Shown here piece by piece: positions 23,747 through 36,900 of a stretch of 64,000 nt of DNA; position 1 is the stretch's first letter, and each line of letters opens with the position of its first letter. The DNA comes from Malus domestica (lineage: Eukaryota; Streptophyta; Magnoliopsida; Rosales; Rosaceae), in the NCBI RefSeq assembly GCF_042453785.1, contig NC_091675.1, positions 3,918,501-3,982,500 on the forward strand, in the 5' to 3' direction. The position numbers were made by a program, and so were the translations under genes. The notes beneath the pieces are model-generated. The model did no database searches. It was not told the DNA's origin and saw only the letters and a program-made list of their open reading frames with translations.

Positions 23747-24287
23747 ACGCGTTTATAATGCTCTTATTACCCTTAGTCAAGGGTTATCTCCAATCTTCAT
23801 AGATAGTGGCGTACAATTGGAAGTGGAGTGGAGTTTTCCTTATACCAAATTTATGTAGAAAGAGAACAACAGTTGGGTTGTAGGATGTTCTTCTTCCATG
23901 CAAACAGTTGGGTTCGATTTTGCATGTCTAAAATGTACCAATACACACGACGTGATAAACCAATATCTGGATTCCACATTACAATCCGTAATTTAATATT
24001 CGAAAACTTGAAAATTAACTAGATTGATTGAGTGCAGTTTCTCTCGTACCAATCCATTCCTTCTCATGTTTTAGCTTTTACGACTCATTATCGCCTCTCA
24101 GAGTCTCGTTTCAAGTACACAAACATGTTGACCATTCACAACTCTGGTAAGTGATTACTGGAATACTTTCAATGGGACCTATGAGGACTCACATGTGGTA
24201 TAAAGTATAGGGGCAATCAAATTGAAACATAAAGATAGTGGAAGTATTTGTAGTATAAATTAAGGTGTATTTTAAAACATTTTTGCC
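23747..24287 (+). repeat. Direct repeat, left copy (541 bp)
   Basis: Starts ACGCGTTTATAATGCTC and ends TTTTAAAACATTTTTGCC. It matches 26370-26913 with scattered substitutions and small indels. No TG...CA ends or primer site, so not evidently an LTR. Confidence 0.85.
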
Positions 24288-24854
24288 GAAAATAGGGGCA
24301 ACATGGGCAATGGGCATGGCCGGGGTTGTCTATTAAATTTCGAATGTCAACACACAGCATGGTAACATGCTGGCTAACATGGCCCTCCCTCCTCTTCTTC
24401 CGTCCTCCATTATTACCAAGCTTCCACCACCACCACCTTTTCTTTTGTTTACTCCAAAAACAGTCGGCAGAAGGCCACCATAATACAAATGGGCTCGCTT
24501 CTCATTGGACTGGCCCAACTTGTTAGAAGCCCGATGGACTCGGTTCATGTCGAGCCCAAATACAAAACTTCCTTCACATCATTTTTCACTAGTGAGTGCT
24601 TGAGATCTAACTGACTGTTCCAAATAGTTGTACCAATACAACAACTCGTGGTTTTTAATTTATGCCATCTCGAACCAAATAATGGTCAGATGTCTCGTTT
24701 TAGCCCTCTGGCCCTCCAAGAAATCAATATAGTAATGAACAGTGCATGACCATATTTCTTACCATCTCCAACTAAGGGCTAAAGGGTCATAGGGCTCGTT
24801 TTAGCTCTGTCACAAAAAACCATCTCCAACTGAGGGCCAAACATAATTTATTAT

Positions 24855-25010
24855 TTACTACAACAACTTAAATTTAAAAACTACTACAACTTATATTTAA
24901 AAACTACAACTTAAATTTAAAAACTACAAATTAAATTTAAAAACTACATTAACTTAAATTTAAAAACTACATTAACTTAAATTTAAAAACTACAACAACT
25001 TAAATTTAAT
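24855..25010. repeat. Tandem AT-rich repeat (AACTTAAATTTAAAAACTAC unit)
   Basis: About eight units of roughly 17-22 bp sharing TTAAATTTAAAAACTAC, just left of the PIF-like ORF1 relic. Confidence 0.9.
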
Positions 25011-25989
25011 ATCCACAATCAACATCATCTTCACCATCTACCATTGTAAGAGTATAGTCAGAGGTAAACAACTGCCGCCGGGTCGTAATATCTTTTTTTT
25101 CCCCATCAAAATAGGCCTTACTCATTGGAGTGTAATTCAAAATGTTCATTTCCATATTCTTATCATCCATCTCTTCTTGTATTTGTTTGGCCCGTTCTTC
25201 ATGCCTACGGTTCATTTCTTCCGGGACAATGGCATTTTGCTCCGCCATTAATCGCAATGAGGCCACCACTTCCTGTTGAGCGGTGTAATCATCATTTGCC
25301 TTGCCTTTTTCCTTCAACCTTCGGGTCTTGTTTCATCCCATAGCCCTATGTATGGCACCTTCACTCGAAGACAGATTTTCTTCCCTTGTTGGTTGAATGG
25401 TAGGATATCCATCTTCATCCATGTCTACAGCTGAGGATGCAGTTTCGAACACCGGCATAGGACCTACTCTATGTTGAGGTGGATCTTCAAATAACACCCA
25501 CCCTTTAAAAATTTCCCAACAACCATGATACTGAAAGGGTTTCGAGCTGCCCTCCATATACAATTCATTCGCTTGGCGTACCTAGAAAATATAATTACAA
25601 AAATTAAAGGAAATTAATTTATGAAATTAAATGTAATATAATTAAATATTTAAAATAAATTATGAAAGCACTTACTTCATCGAAGTAATTAGCGCCGCTT
25701 TCATGTCTACTTGAGGCTGATAATAGTGTTTGATGCCATTTGTTTAAACTTGGCTAAAGATGTTTCTTCGATCTTGAAGAACAACTCTCGTGGTTTCATA
25801 TATTTGGTGGAGTGGTGCCTTCGTAGAACTCTAAGTATTTTTTGGACACACAAGTCCAAACACCTTCACTTCTTCACTTGTTTGAGAACTCCTCCTCACA
25901 CTATCTTCCGACACCCATTTATAAGCCATTCAAAGAGCTTCATCTTCTTTTTGGGTCCAAGCCCTACCTTTCATTGCAGACGATGCCAT
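25006..25989 (-). pseudogene. PIF/Harbinger ORF1-like Myb/NAM-associated protein, broken
   Basis: From an ATG at 25989, the frame reads a Myb/trihelix-like start (MKGRAWTQKEDEAL, then a stop, then MAYKWVSEDSVRRSSQTSEE) typical of the DNA-binding partner protein of plant PIF/Harbinger transposons. The C-terminal part continues in pieces at 25563-25333 (FQYHGCWEIFKGWVLFEDPP) and 25317-25006, where a coiled-coil segment (EEMNRRHEERAKQIQEEM) matches the NAM-associated C-terminal domain. A stop separates the last two pieces, and several stops and probable frameshifts occur in the first. Not functional as read. Similar proteins are sometimes annotated as glutathione-S-transferase-T3-like in plant genomes, which is misleading. 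Confidence 0.65.
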
Positions 25990-26369
25990 TTGAAAATTAT
26001 TGAAAATTTTGAAGGAAATATTTTTGGAAGAGGTAGGAAAATATGAGAATTAAAATGGTTTAGGAATGGTGAAAAATTTGTGAGAAATGGTTTAGGTATT
26101 TATAGGAAAAAATGAGAATTAAAAAAAAAAAAATTGGCTCGGACAAAAAAAAAAAAAATTCAAAAACCAATGGTAACTGACGCCAGCTAGCTGTTGGAGA
26201 TTCAAAAATAGAGCCCCACCCAGGTCCAACTGGCTGGCTCATTTCGGCCAGCCGATTGGCCATTTGGCCATTTTTTGTTTAGTAGGGCCTACGAGCCCTT
26301 TGGCTTGGCCTTTGGTTGGAGACCGTTTTCGGACTATTTTCAGCCATTTGGACCATTCGGTTTGAGATG

Positions 26370-26913
26370 ACGTGTTTATAAAGCTCTTATTACCCTTAGT
26401 CAAGGGTTATCTCCAATCTTCGTAGATAGTGGCGTACAATTGAAGTGGAGTGGAGTTTTCCTTGTACCAAATTTATGTAGAAAGAGAACAACAGTTAGGT
26501 TGTAGGATGTTCTTCTTCCATGCAAATAGTTGGGTTCTAATTTGCATGTCTAAAATGTACCAATACACACGACGTGATAAACCAATATTTGGATTCCATA
26601 TTACAATCCGTAATTTAATATTCGAAAACTTGAAAATTAACTAGATTGATTGAGTGCAGTTTCTCTCGTACCAATCCATTCCTTCTCATGTTTTAGCTTT
26701 GACGACTCATTATCACCTCTCAGAGTCTCGTTTCAAGTACACAAACATGTTGACCATTCACAACTCTGGTAAGTGATTACTGATTGGAATACTTTCACTG
26801 GGACCTATGAGGACTCACATGTGGTATAAAGTATAGGGGCAATCAAATTGAAACATAAGGATAGTGGAAGTATTTGTAGTATAAATTAAGGTGTATTTTA
26901 AAACATTTTTGCC
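26370..26913 (+). repeat. Direct repeat, right copy (544 bp)
   Basis: Partner of 23747-24287. It begins exactly where the PIF-like terminal repeat ends and stops where the Gypsy-type LTR material begins. Confidence 0.85.
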
Positions 26914-28455
26914 TAACAGTTATGTAGGTGTGACTCTGCTTGGTTAATCCGCGTTGGGGGGTCCCTACCTACCTGATTATCTTGACCTTGCTTGGTTAAT
27001 CCGCATTGGGGGTCACTAGTGGTCCTGCTTGGTTAATCCACATTGGGGGACCATACTATATATGGATCGCACTTGGTTAATCCACGTTGGGCGATCCTTA
27101 TAGCCATGTATGCTTAGGAGTGATCATGCTTAGTTAATCCTCATTGGGTGATCACCTTCTCACAATTGTAAAAGTGACTCTGCTTAGTTAATCGGCATTG
27201 GGGGGTCATTGCCTACTTGGTTACTTTCTCAGGGATGGCTCTGCGTTAATCCGCTTTGGGAGGCCACTTCCTGTTTGGTTACTTATACAGGCTTTGGCCA
27301 ATAAGCGTCCGTCTAGCCCTAGTTTTTAATGTACATATGAAAGATGGCTTTTGAGAATCTTGTGGTTTGAATTAGAAAAGCCGTTGGATGTCTGGGTGAC
27401 TCTTTAAGAGTTTTCAGCAACTTGATTAAGATTTCATAAAGCATGATTCTATACTTGATGTTTATAGATTGTGATCGATGGTCTGTTTTTATTGAATATC
27501 ACATACTTGTATTATTGTCACTCACCCGAGCTTCATAACTTATCCAAGTGTTTGATTTGCCCAGTGTGCCATCTCCATGATGTAGGCATTGATTATACAT
27601 ATGACAGGTTTGGGTAGATTATGAGAAATTGCTTGATATTTTGGTCCCGTTGAGTGATTTGGAACCCGATGTTATTGGATTTTGTTGAGTGGTCCGGAAT
27701 CCTTGCCCTTGCTCATTTCCATAAGGTTAATCTAGAACCCTAGACTCAAGTAAGTAGAAATTACCCACAATAGACCTTGTGAATATAAATTAGATTTACC
27801 ATGTTTATTACACATAATCCAAGTAGGGAATTATATAGAGTTCCTTAATTAAATTCATAAAATGATATGTTATTGCATTGATTGATTAACGTAGTTAAAT
27901 GTTAAGATCATGCATCTTTGATTCATGAATTGATTAATTGACGAGATTGTGGAATGACGTTAGATATGATTGTATTAATATGATTAGACTCATTGATCAA
28001 TGTGGCTTGAGATTAATATTGTGCTTCGTTGGTTCTTTAATATGTTACATGCTATGAATTGCGATTTTATGTGGGAAACATGGTGATTTATGTGATGGAT
28101 GAAGTGGAAATTTTAAGTGTCATATGAGATTGATATGTAGCCCTGAACCTAGTAATTTCATGCTTGCCAAGTTCTAATAATTGATTGATGAAAGCTATGA
28201 TATTCTACTTAAAAGTATGGTGATAAAAGTCAAGTGTAGTGTTTGGGAATTACGAATGGTTTGATCTCTGTTTAGGATACGTAGGCAGTCTAACGTGGAG
28301 GTTAAATGTAGCTATAAAGTATACGAAAAATTACTAGGCAATTCGATTATCGAGTTATGCTTTGACATATCCAAGAGGCGGGGTAGGTTAGAGATGCGAG
28401 TATTTGGTGACGTCATGTGTCGATCCAGAATAAAAGTTGGGATCGGGACGTGACA
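26914..28455 (-). mobile_element. Gypsy-type LTR fragment or solo LTR
   Basis: Read on the minus strand from 28455, it begins TGTCACGTCCCGATCCCAAC, the type of start seen in many plant Gypsy LTRs. About 180 bp in it has the TACGTAGGCAGTCTAACG-type tract (plus strand, near 28280). No gag or pol is present. The other end is uncertain and contains the hairpin array. No target duplication identified. Confidence 0.5.
26931..27268 (+). repeat. Array of seven hairpin repeats with constant loop, changing stems
   Basis: Seven units spaced about 40-60 bp share the loop TGCTTGGTTAATCCGCATTGG with small changes. Each is bracketed by its own complementary arms: TGACC/GGTCA (26983-27015), GGTCC/GGACC (27021-27052), GGATCGC/GCGATCC (27064-27097), GTGATCA/TGATCAC (27120-27155). 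Units 1 (about 26931-26964) and 6 (27175-27208) use GACTC/GGGTC with a G-T wobble. Unit 7 (about 27233-27268) is weaker. Confidence 0.85.
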
Positions 28456-28754
28456 ATTGGAATGCAGATGTGGAGTGAAAATTTTGGTGACTAATGTAGT
28501 ATCTAGTCGAAGAGTTTTCAATATGTTAGGCAGATATTCAGGGAGAACATAGCCCTGTAGAGAACTTATCTCCGGCTGCATATAAATTCTCGCAAGTGGC
28601 GGGTGAGGGAAGACATCAATCTCTTCAACTCCTTTTGCATGTCATAAATCATCAATTAAGATAAGAAAAACAATATAGGGAGAATATATATTTACAAAAT
28701 AATTTACTCTGAATCAATAGCTTTCTTGGGCAATAGTCTATTCTAATTTAGGGT
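28456..28754 (-). other. GLR-1 3' flank/3'UTR
   Basis: Closely matches 54153-54436, which precedes the GLR scrap there. It is therefore part of the duplicated GLR block rather than unique spacer. Confidence 0.7.
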
Positions 28755-31700
28755 TTAGGTCTGTCTCTCATAGCTTGGGGAGGAAGTTAATCCAATACCA
28801 TATTCATGAGTACTTTTGTCTTGGGTTGCTTGACCATTGGGATTCAGATCGCCACCAAGCACGGAAGAATTAGGAGTTCCCACCAGCACTTGATAAACAA
28901 TGTGCTGTCCAACGGGGTCGGAAAAGCCTGATGATGACCTTGGGGGACAGCTGCTGTTTGGTGAAGATTCAGCCGCAGCTATACCATAATCACTATCTTG
29001 CAGCGTGCTCTTCTTAGAAGTATCGGAAGTGAGGTCTTTTCTGTAATAATATACTCTTAATACTTCATGAATTCTTGTCCGAAATGAGGCTTCGGAATCT
29101 GCGCGTGTCAAGATGTGGCTATGCTCATAGAGGAACATAGCCGTAAATATGAGGATAGCTAGTGATGAAGCAACACCAGCAACGATGAAAAGTCCCCAAA
29201 AGCTATCAAGACTAAGAGTGTTGGAACTTTCCACGGGGTTGGAGTTTGAACATCTTTCGTTTTTCTTGAACCACTTATCTTCGATGGCCTTCATTTTATT
29301 ACTCTCGTGCACTTTAGTGATTGCTGTTGAAAAATCACATGTGAGAAGCGAACCTTTCTGAAAGACCTGCAGGTAAGCCAAAGGAAAAAAAGCTCACACC
29401 AGAAAACATGTACTAGTTAAAGGAGAGAAGCCCAGAAAGAGAAACAAGTGAACTTACAAATGCAAAGCCATTGCCCTTAAATGTTGGCTCGACAATGGTA
29501 TATTTTGAGCAATAAGTTGAAACAAAAAGTTTCAAGTAGGGCGTTTCATCAAAAGCAGCAGAAATACCTCTGTTTTCATTCCCCTTGCGAAGAAGTTCAT
29601 CCAATTCTTCTTCATATGTATAGGTCCTAAATTTATCATCCTGAAATCCTAGCTGTTTCAGAATTCCATAAGTAAAAGAACCTGTTTTGAAGCCAACATA
29701 GTCCCCATTCCTCATGAGATGGTGACAATCAGTAACGACTGGTTTGAGCTATTGGACTGTTAAAAATGACGTTAAACTAGCTGCATAGCTTTGAGTGAGT
29801 ATGAGGACAACAAAGCACCAGATGATCACTACAAACCTAGCCAAGTTGCTTACTACTCGCTCCCCTGAATAAAAATTCAAACGAAAACCCATTAACCATT
29901 TGGATTTACTTGTTTAAGACTGGATTCACAGAGTACATATCGATTTGTTCTAAAAATATTAATTACCAGTAAAGTGTAATTAATCATGACGGAACTTACG
30001 ATGTGCAAAAGCCATGGTTGAGAAGGAGAACCACATACTTGTGCCAATTTGGTGATGTGCACGCCCCTGAAAGTCTTTGTTTTTTGGGTGTTCAAGAAAC
30101 TAGACCACAAAACCAATGAAAATAAAAAAGGAGCCGCTGGTTACCCAAAGGTCCCAACTCAAAGGCTTCAAGAACACCCAGGTGTTTTTCGCACCATTGT
30201 TTCCTTTCATAGGCACGACCATTGATAACCCGGATTCCATATATGGCAATGTAAAGTCAACAAACAAGGATCTATTTGCTCTAATGGTAAAATCTCCGAC
30301 TGCAGCGTCATAGTTCTGTCAAGTAAAAAGGCCAAAGTTTCAATTGAAAAGTTTTGCTAAATCAAGAATGTAATCTGAAATAAAGAAAGCTTAGAATATG
30401 AGTTTTTACCCTGAGAAATACTTGATAGATCAAATCACTGTAACTACCAGCTTTCTTACCATCAGGCCTTGCAAAGGGATGAAACTCATAAGGAACAGGG
30501 TACGGCAATTCTTCTATTACCGCAGTAAAGACATCTATGCAGTATTCAGTGACCTTGGTTGTATTAGTGCTTGGATCATGTTTCACACTTACAAATTCGT
30601 TAAACCCTTCCTTCACCGGGACTCCAATTCTTAAGATCCCATTCGCACTAATCTGCCAACCCCTTGGAACTGAGGTGGTGTCTCCAGGCCATATAATAGG
30701 TCTAAGACTGGCATTAGAAGTAGAGTGTTTGCTTGTATTTTTGTCCGATTGAATGTTTCTTACAAGTCCATTTTTGGGTGTCCAATATCCAATCCCCCTT
30801 TCCCCATTATCATTCACATTAACTACCTGAAAAGTTGATGATTGTAGTTGCCTATTAATAAGGCTGAAATCTCCTGAAAGACCTCGGAATCTTGTACCTG
30901 ATAGTTCTCGGACAAGTTCAGTACGACTTTGAGAGACCTCTAATCTCTCCGAACCAGTGGAATTGCCAGAATCGTTCATCTTCTGGAAGTGGAAGTTTAT
31001 TGTTCCAACCTTCTCAACTGCCATGGCTAGTGCCCAAGCGGCATCATACGCCCACAATCCAAAAATATCCAATTTAACCCTCGGGATAGTTGGATTGTCT
31101 TGTCGAAATTTTGATTGCCATCTAGCTCTAAAACTTTCAAGCTCTTTTGTAATGGGAACATAAGTCTTTAAACCCAACACCCCTTGCATGTTATCTATGT
31201 CGACAGAAGGATTTAAGGAAGTAAAACAGTTAGTCATCCCATTTGTCATTATCCAAACATAGCCTTCATCCATCATGCCAATGTCATTTGCTTTTGAGAA
31301 AAACCGAGAGCCAAGATAAGGGGACATATGCACTATGAAGACCCTGGTTCGCATTGACATCAACTTGCGAAGCTCTGTAACAATTTCCTCATCCGTGGCG
31401 ATTGAAGGAATGAAACTCCAGTAGGGCACATGAACACCAACTGCTTGCAAAGCAGTAGTCAGGTAAGGTATTACTTCATTTCCGAACTCATTGTCAACAC
31501 TGATGGGCACTGCTTCAGTCCAACCAAAGGCCTGGATGACACTACTAATGGCTTTAACTTGAGATGAGTCATTCTGCGCAATTCGGAAAAAGTATGAACC
31601 CTGAAGAGAAGGGCTTGTTGCGGAAAATGATATTATGGGCACCTGAGCTTTATTTCCAAGCTTTATTACAAAGCTGGCTTGCATTGATGATTCTAACCCT

Positions 31701-32333
31701 ATGATGGCTTGCACTTTCTCATTTTTAATCAAGTCTAGAGCTGTTTCAAAGGTGAAAAATGGAAATTAATTAAACTCTGATGTAACTTCAGCTAGAAATA
31801 AGCATTTCTAGAAAATTATAATGGTTGAACACGATATAAATCTAACCCAACCAGATCCAAACAAACTTGGTTCTACCCAAGTAAGCCTAACCGACCAGGG
31901 TCACTTGGATGAGCCACGTTGGATGAGCCACGTTGGAGCAATTTTAGAAAACAAACAAAATTAAAGGTATATGAATTGAAGAAGAAGAAGAATAGCACGC
32001 ACTTGTTAGTTAACAAAACTCGAAATTTGATAGCATATATATAAAAAAAGGTATTATAACAGTTCATTTATGTTATAACAACAAACTTATATAAAACATC
32101 AACAATAAAATTATTGAGAAAAGTTGTAGAAACCTGACAAACTTGGAGATTGAGACTTGCCCGAATGCAATGTTCTAATGAAAATCTTGGAGAAAACTGA
32201 CAAACTTTTTTTTTTTTTTGGAAATGCAAAGATAGCTTGTATGAACTGAAAAAGATTTGACGGCAGCCAAAAAACAGTAGCAAGCCAAAAGGCAGCCACT
32301 TCAACAAAACAACACTTCTTAACAACATTCCTC

Positions 32334-32471
32334 GTACGCAAGTGGCCCTTTACTACAGTGGTGGAAAGGTATTGAACCATTGCATGACTGTGTGGTTCAA
32401 ACCCCGTTAATGGCTAATTTAACGTTTAATCTGACAAAATCTTTCGTTTGACAAATAAACAAAAAAAAAAA
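32334..32471 (+). mobile_element. SINE in GLR-1 intron 1
   Basis: 138 bp with an A-box-like TACAGTGGTGGAAAGG, a B box GGTTCAAACCCC and a poly-A end. The 13-bp direct repeat AACAACATTCCTC flanks it at 32321-32333 and 32472-32484. GLR-2 intron 1 shows the empty site at about 46369-46382. A second copy sits at the same place in GLR-3. Confidence 0.85.
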
Positions 32472-32972
32472 AACAACATTCCTCAGACACAACACTTAAT
32501 AGAAGAAGAAACTGCCACCGGTTAATTTTTTTTTTCATTCAATATCGAAAATTAAATAATTAATATTTAAATTTCCCACAAGCCATACCGGCTCATCCTT
32601 GGTCGTGCTGAGCAGAAGGTTGTGACAGATCACAGACATTTAGCATCTCCAAGTGAAAGTACCGAACCACACCAAATAACATGGAAGACCCCGACCATTT
32701 GAACCGATTGGGAATCAACACCTTCAATATTCTAATAGATAGTGAAACATATTTAAGAGAAGAAAAAAGAACACACAAAAAAGAGAAGAGGTAGAGAAAG
32801 AACCTGCAGTAGCTGCAACAACATCATCTTCTGCAGAGTCCCTTTTGTGTAGGACCAGCCTCGTATTGTAGCCTGCATGAGAGGCGTAATAGTCGGCGAG
32901 GGCCATGTCAATGCAGCTCATCCCCATTTTCCCAGACCAGGTATTCAAGTCAGGAACCACTCCCACATGTAC

Positions 32973-33409
32973 TGGAATAAATCAAATATTTTTCTAACAT
33001 TGAACCCTAGAACACATCATAATCTTAATTACACATATGAAGCTAACCTGCAGAAGACATGGTCGTGTTTCAAAGAGACTCTTCTACTCACTAGAGACCT
33101 GAATATTCTTATGGTGATAGTCCCAAAACGAAGAACCCCTTCTATGTGAGCAGGGAATCCTTTTTATAGAGTTAGTGTTCCCCAACTTCCATCTATCGTG
33201 GAAGATGGTTATTCCACTGTTGCCTCTAATTCCATCGTGCATGTAGTGGACCTGATACATGCTTCAAACTGCAAGCACTATGGATGAAGCTCCTCAATTA
33301 TAGGATATGGTTTTTCCACGTATTTAAAAAAAACCCTAACTGACTTATAATTTCAAATATGCTGACTCACTATTATCAATACTAGTTGAGTCCAATAAGG
33401 ATTCCTACA
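32973..33409 (-). repeat. Copia-1 3' LTR
   Basis: 437 bp, starts TGTAGGAATCC on the minus strand. It is joined to GLR exon sequence at TTATTCCA/GTACATG, so the expected terminal ACA is absent. Confidence 0.92.
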
Positions 33410-33907
33410 TTCTCCCACTTGGACTTAACTAGTCTTTGGATTTGAATCAACATATTCAATTATAAGTCACCTTAAGTGATCACAATGGGTCTTTTCACGC
33501 AATCCATATCTTATACACATCTACCAACAGTCCCATTTAAAACGAACTCCAGAAAACGATGCAAGTAAAGTACTGCATGCACCCTGAAATCACGTTTTTA
33601 ACAAGTTCTGATGTATAATGTCAATGGCATATACATATATATTCAATCCATATCATTTTATGCACTACAATTATCACACTCTTGCTTCGAACAACTGTAC
33701 TTCAAATCCAGTCAAGCTTCCTATACACAACAAACTTATACAATGTGTTCTTTGGAACAAACATCGATCACATGCATTTAGTGCTTCAAATAAGTCTGTA
33801 CATGCAGTCTAAATAACAATTAATACATAAGCTTGAAAGAAATTCGAAACATAACTTGCTGCAACACCTACATGTTAGTGATCATGATTTATCCAGCAAC
33901 ATTCTTC

Positions 33908-36900
33908 TCACTCCCACAGACCAGCTGAATCAAAGCTTTCATGGAACCCCATGCTTGTGATGTGTTCTTTAAACACTCCCACTGCTAAAGGCTTTGTTAA
34001 AGGATCAGCAATCATCCTTTGGGTATCAATGTGCTCCACTAATATGTCACCTTTCTTCACATGCTCCTTTACAGATAGATATTTGACATCCATCAAGCGT
34101 GTTGCCTCAGATTTCTTATTATTCTTCGAGAAAAATACAGCTGCCTTATTGTCACAATGGATAACCAATGGTCTTGAAATTGAGTCCACCAATCTCATGA
34201 AAGTAATGAGATTTTTCAACCACAACCATTTCTTCGTTGCTTCAAATAAAGCTATGAACTCAGCTTCCATAGTTGAGGTTGCCAAAGCCTTTTGTTTAAC
34301 ACTTTTCCAGGATACTGCTGCACCTCCAAGTGTGAATACATAACCACTCGTGGATTTCCTATCATCCAAACATCCTGCAAAGTCAGAGTCCGTGTATCCT
34401 ACTAGTTCAAGGTTCTCCACACTCCTATAAACCAACATGTAGGATTTTGTTCTTTGTAAATATCTCAAGACCTTCTTAGCTGCAACCCAATGTTGTTCCC
34501 CTGGATTAGCTTGGTACCTCCCCAATACACTAATTGCAAAGGCTAAATCAGGCCTTGTACAAACCTGTGCATACATAAGGCTTCCTACCAATGAAGCATA
34601 TGGTTTTGTTGACATTCCATGTTTCTCCAGTTCATTCTTTGGGCATTGAGATTTATTGAGTCTGTCTCCTTTCCCCATTGGTACTTCTCCATTCGAACAA
34701 TGTTGCATGTTGAACCGTTGCAGCACATTTTCAATATATGACTTCTGTGAAAGTCCTAATAATTTTTTTGACCTGTTTCTGACAATTTCAATGCCCAGTA
34801 CAAAAGAAGCATTCCCCATATCCTTCATTTCAAAGGTTTTAGATAACAACCCTTTTGTCTCCAACAACATATTCATGCAATTACTAGCTAGAAGTATGTC
34901 ATCCACGTACAAAATGAGAAAAACAAATTTCGAACCACATACCTTAACATATATGCAGTCATCAATTTTGTTCTCAATAAAACCCATGGCAGTGACTTTT
35001 TGATCAAACTTCATAAACCACTGTCTTGATGCTTGCTTTAAACCGTATATGGATTTGTTTAACTTACAAACCATATTCTCCTGCCCTTCTCTTACGAATC
35101 CCATAGGTTGTTGTATGTAAATCTCCTCTTCCAACTCTCCATTAAGGAAAGCTGTCTTGACATCCATTTGATTGAGCTCAAGGTCATAATGTGCAACCAA
35201 TGACAAAATGATCCTCAAGCTGTCTTTCGTAGAAACTGGGGAAAAGGTTTCAGAATAGTCGATCCCTTCTGTTTGTGTGAAACCTTTAGCTACGAGTCTC
35301 GCTTTATACCTCTCCACTTTACCATTCAAATCTCTCTTGGTCTTGAAGACCCATTTGCAGCCAATTGGCTTGACATTTAATGGTGCTTCCACCAAGGTCC
35401 ACACGTTATTAGTTTGCATGGACCTTAGTTCGTCAATCATTGCATCTCTCCAATAGTTGGATTGTTGGGTCTCCATTGCTTCATAAAATGTCACTGGATC
35501 ATCTTGCATGCCTTCACACATTTCTATTTCCTGAAGATACACCACGTAATCACTAGAGATGGCCGACTTTCTGGTTCTTGCTGGTAATATTCTTCTCTCT
35601 GTTGTGGCTTGTGGTTCAATTAATTCACGTGTGGGTTGTGATGAAGTTCCAATGTCAGGCTGCTCACTATTTTCCATTCTTACTTGTTGCCCAGGTAACC
35701 CACCCAAGATTTGCGATGAGGTCACTGCATGAAAATCTAAGCCTACCCCACTCATTGAATGATCAAAGTTATCAATATTAAACTCAATTTGTTGCTGAGT
35801 TATATTGATCACTCCACCATCATTTTCAGTTGTCTGGATCCCAAATGTTCCACCATTATCAAACCATTCAATGTTATTATCAGGCAATACATTGCCAGTT
35901 TCTTCGAGGTTGAATCTCGATGCCTCCATGTCTGGTTCCAGTGAGCATTCCCCTTCTTCAATAAACTTAGCAACTCCAGTCTCAAATATTCTCATAGGAA
36001 AATCAGTTGAATAAAATCTATACCCTTTGGTTTTTTCAGGGAATCCCACGAAGTGACAAGAAATTGTCCTCGAGTCTAATTTCTTTTCCCTTGGGTTGTA
36101 AACTCTTGCTTCTGCACGACACCCCCAAATATGTAGATGATTAAGACTTGGTTTACGCCCAATCCATACCTCATAAGGAGTCTTACTCACAGCCTTTGTT
36201 GGGACTCTATTCAGGATATAGTTTGCCATTTGTAAAGCCTCTCCCCACAAGTATTGTGGAAGTTTTGCACGACTCATCATGCTCCTTACCATCTCTATCA
36301 GAGTCCTATTCCTTCTCTCAGCCACACCATTTTGTTGTGGCGTGCCTGGAGATGTATACTGCGCTTGAATTCCACACTGCTCCAAATAGACTGCCAGATG
36401 ACCCTTTGCCTGACCAATCTCAGTGTACCTGCCATAATATTCTCCTCCTCTATCTGACCTTAAAACTTTTATGGACAAATCCAATTGATTCTCAACTTCA
36501 GTTTTAAATTTTTTAAAACATTCAAACACTGAAGTCTTATCTTTGATCAAATAAAGATATGTGAACCTTGAGTAATCATCAATAAAAGTCACAAAATATA
36601 TATTTCCACAAAGAGTTTTAATTGGGAAAGGTCCACACACGTCTGTATGGATTACTTCCAAAAGCTTTTGACTCCTTATAGAACTCTTTTTCTTGACTTT
36701 AGTTAGTTTGCCTTTGCAACAATCAATACAATCCTTTAAATCACCAAAGTCCAAAGCCGGCAATATGTTGTCCTTTATTAATCTTTCCATTCTGACTTTT
36801 GAAATATGGCCTAATCGTTTATGCCACAACATGGCAGATGATTCATTTGATTGTAATCTTTTACTCGGCAAAAAGATGTCAACATTCAAGCAATTTGAAT

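Larger units (their letters stand above)
24666..26369 (-). mobile_element. Decayed PIF/Harbinger-type transposon
   Basis: Imperfect inverted ends: CATCTCGAACCAAATAATGG at the left, and CATCTCAAACCGAATGG as reverse complement at the right. Deeper inverted matches follow (CATCTCCAACTGAGGGCC against GGCCTTTGGTTGGAGACC). Inside is a minus-strand relic of the Myb-like/NAM-associated ORF1 protein of PIF elements. No DDE transposase frame is seen, so it is non-autonomous. The right end abuts the second direct repeat. Confidence 0.6.

Noticed and set aside
25125-25343. Plus-strand frame in the PIF-like element
   Set aside because: Antisense of the decayed ORF1 relic.
26931-27268. CRISPR-like array
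   Set aside because: Plant nuclear DNA. The repeats themselves vary in their arms, and no cas-like genes exist. Treated as LTR-borne hairpin repeats.
28312-28581. 89-codon minus-strand frame downstream of GLR-1
   Set aside because: Spans the LTR end and the duplicated GLR 3' flank. It has no domain and is not part of the GLR coding sequence.
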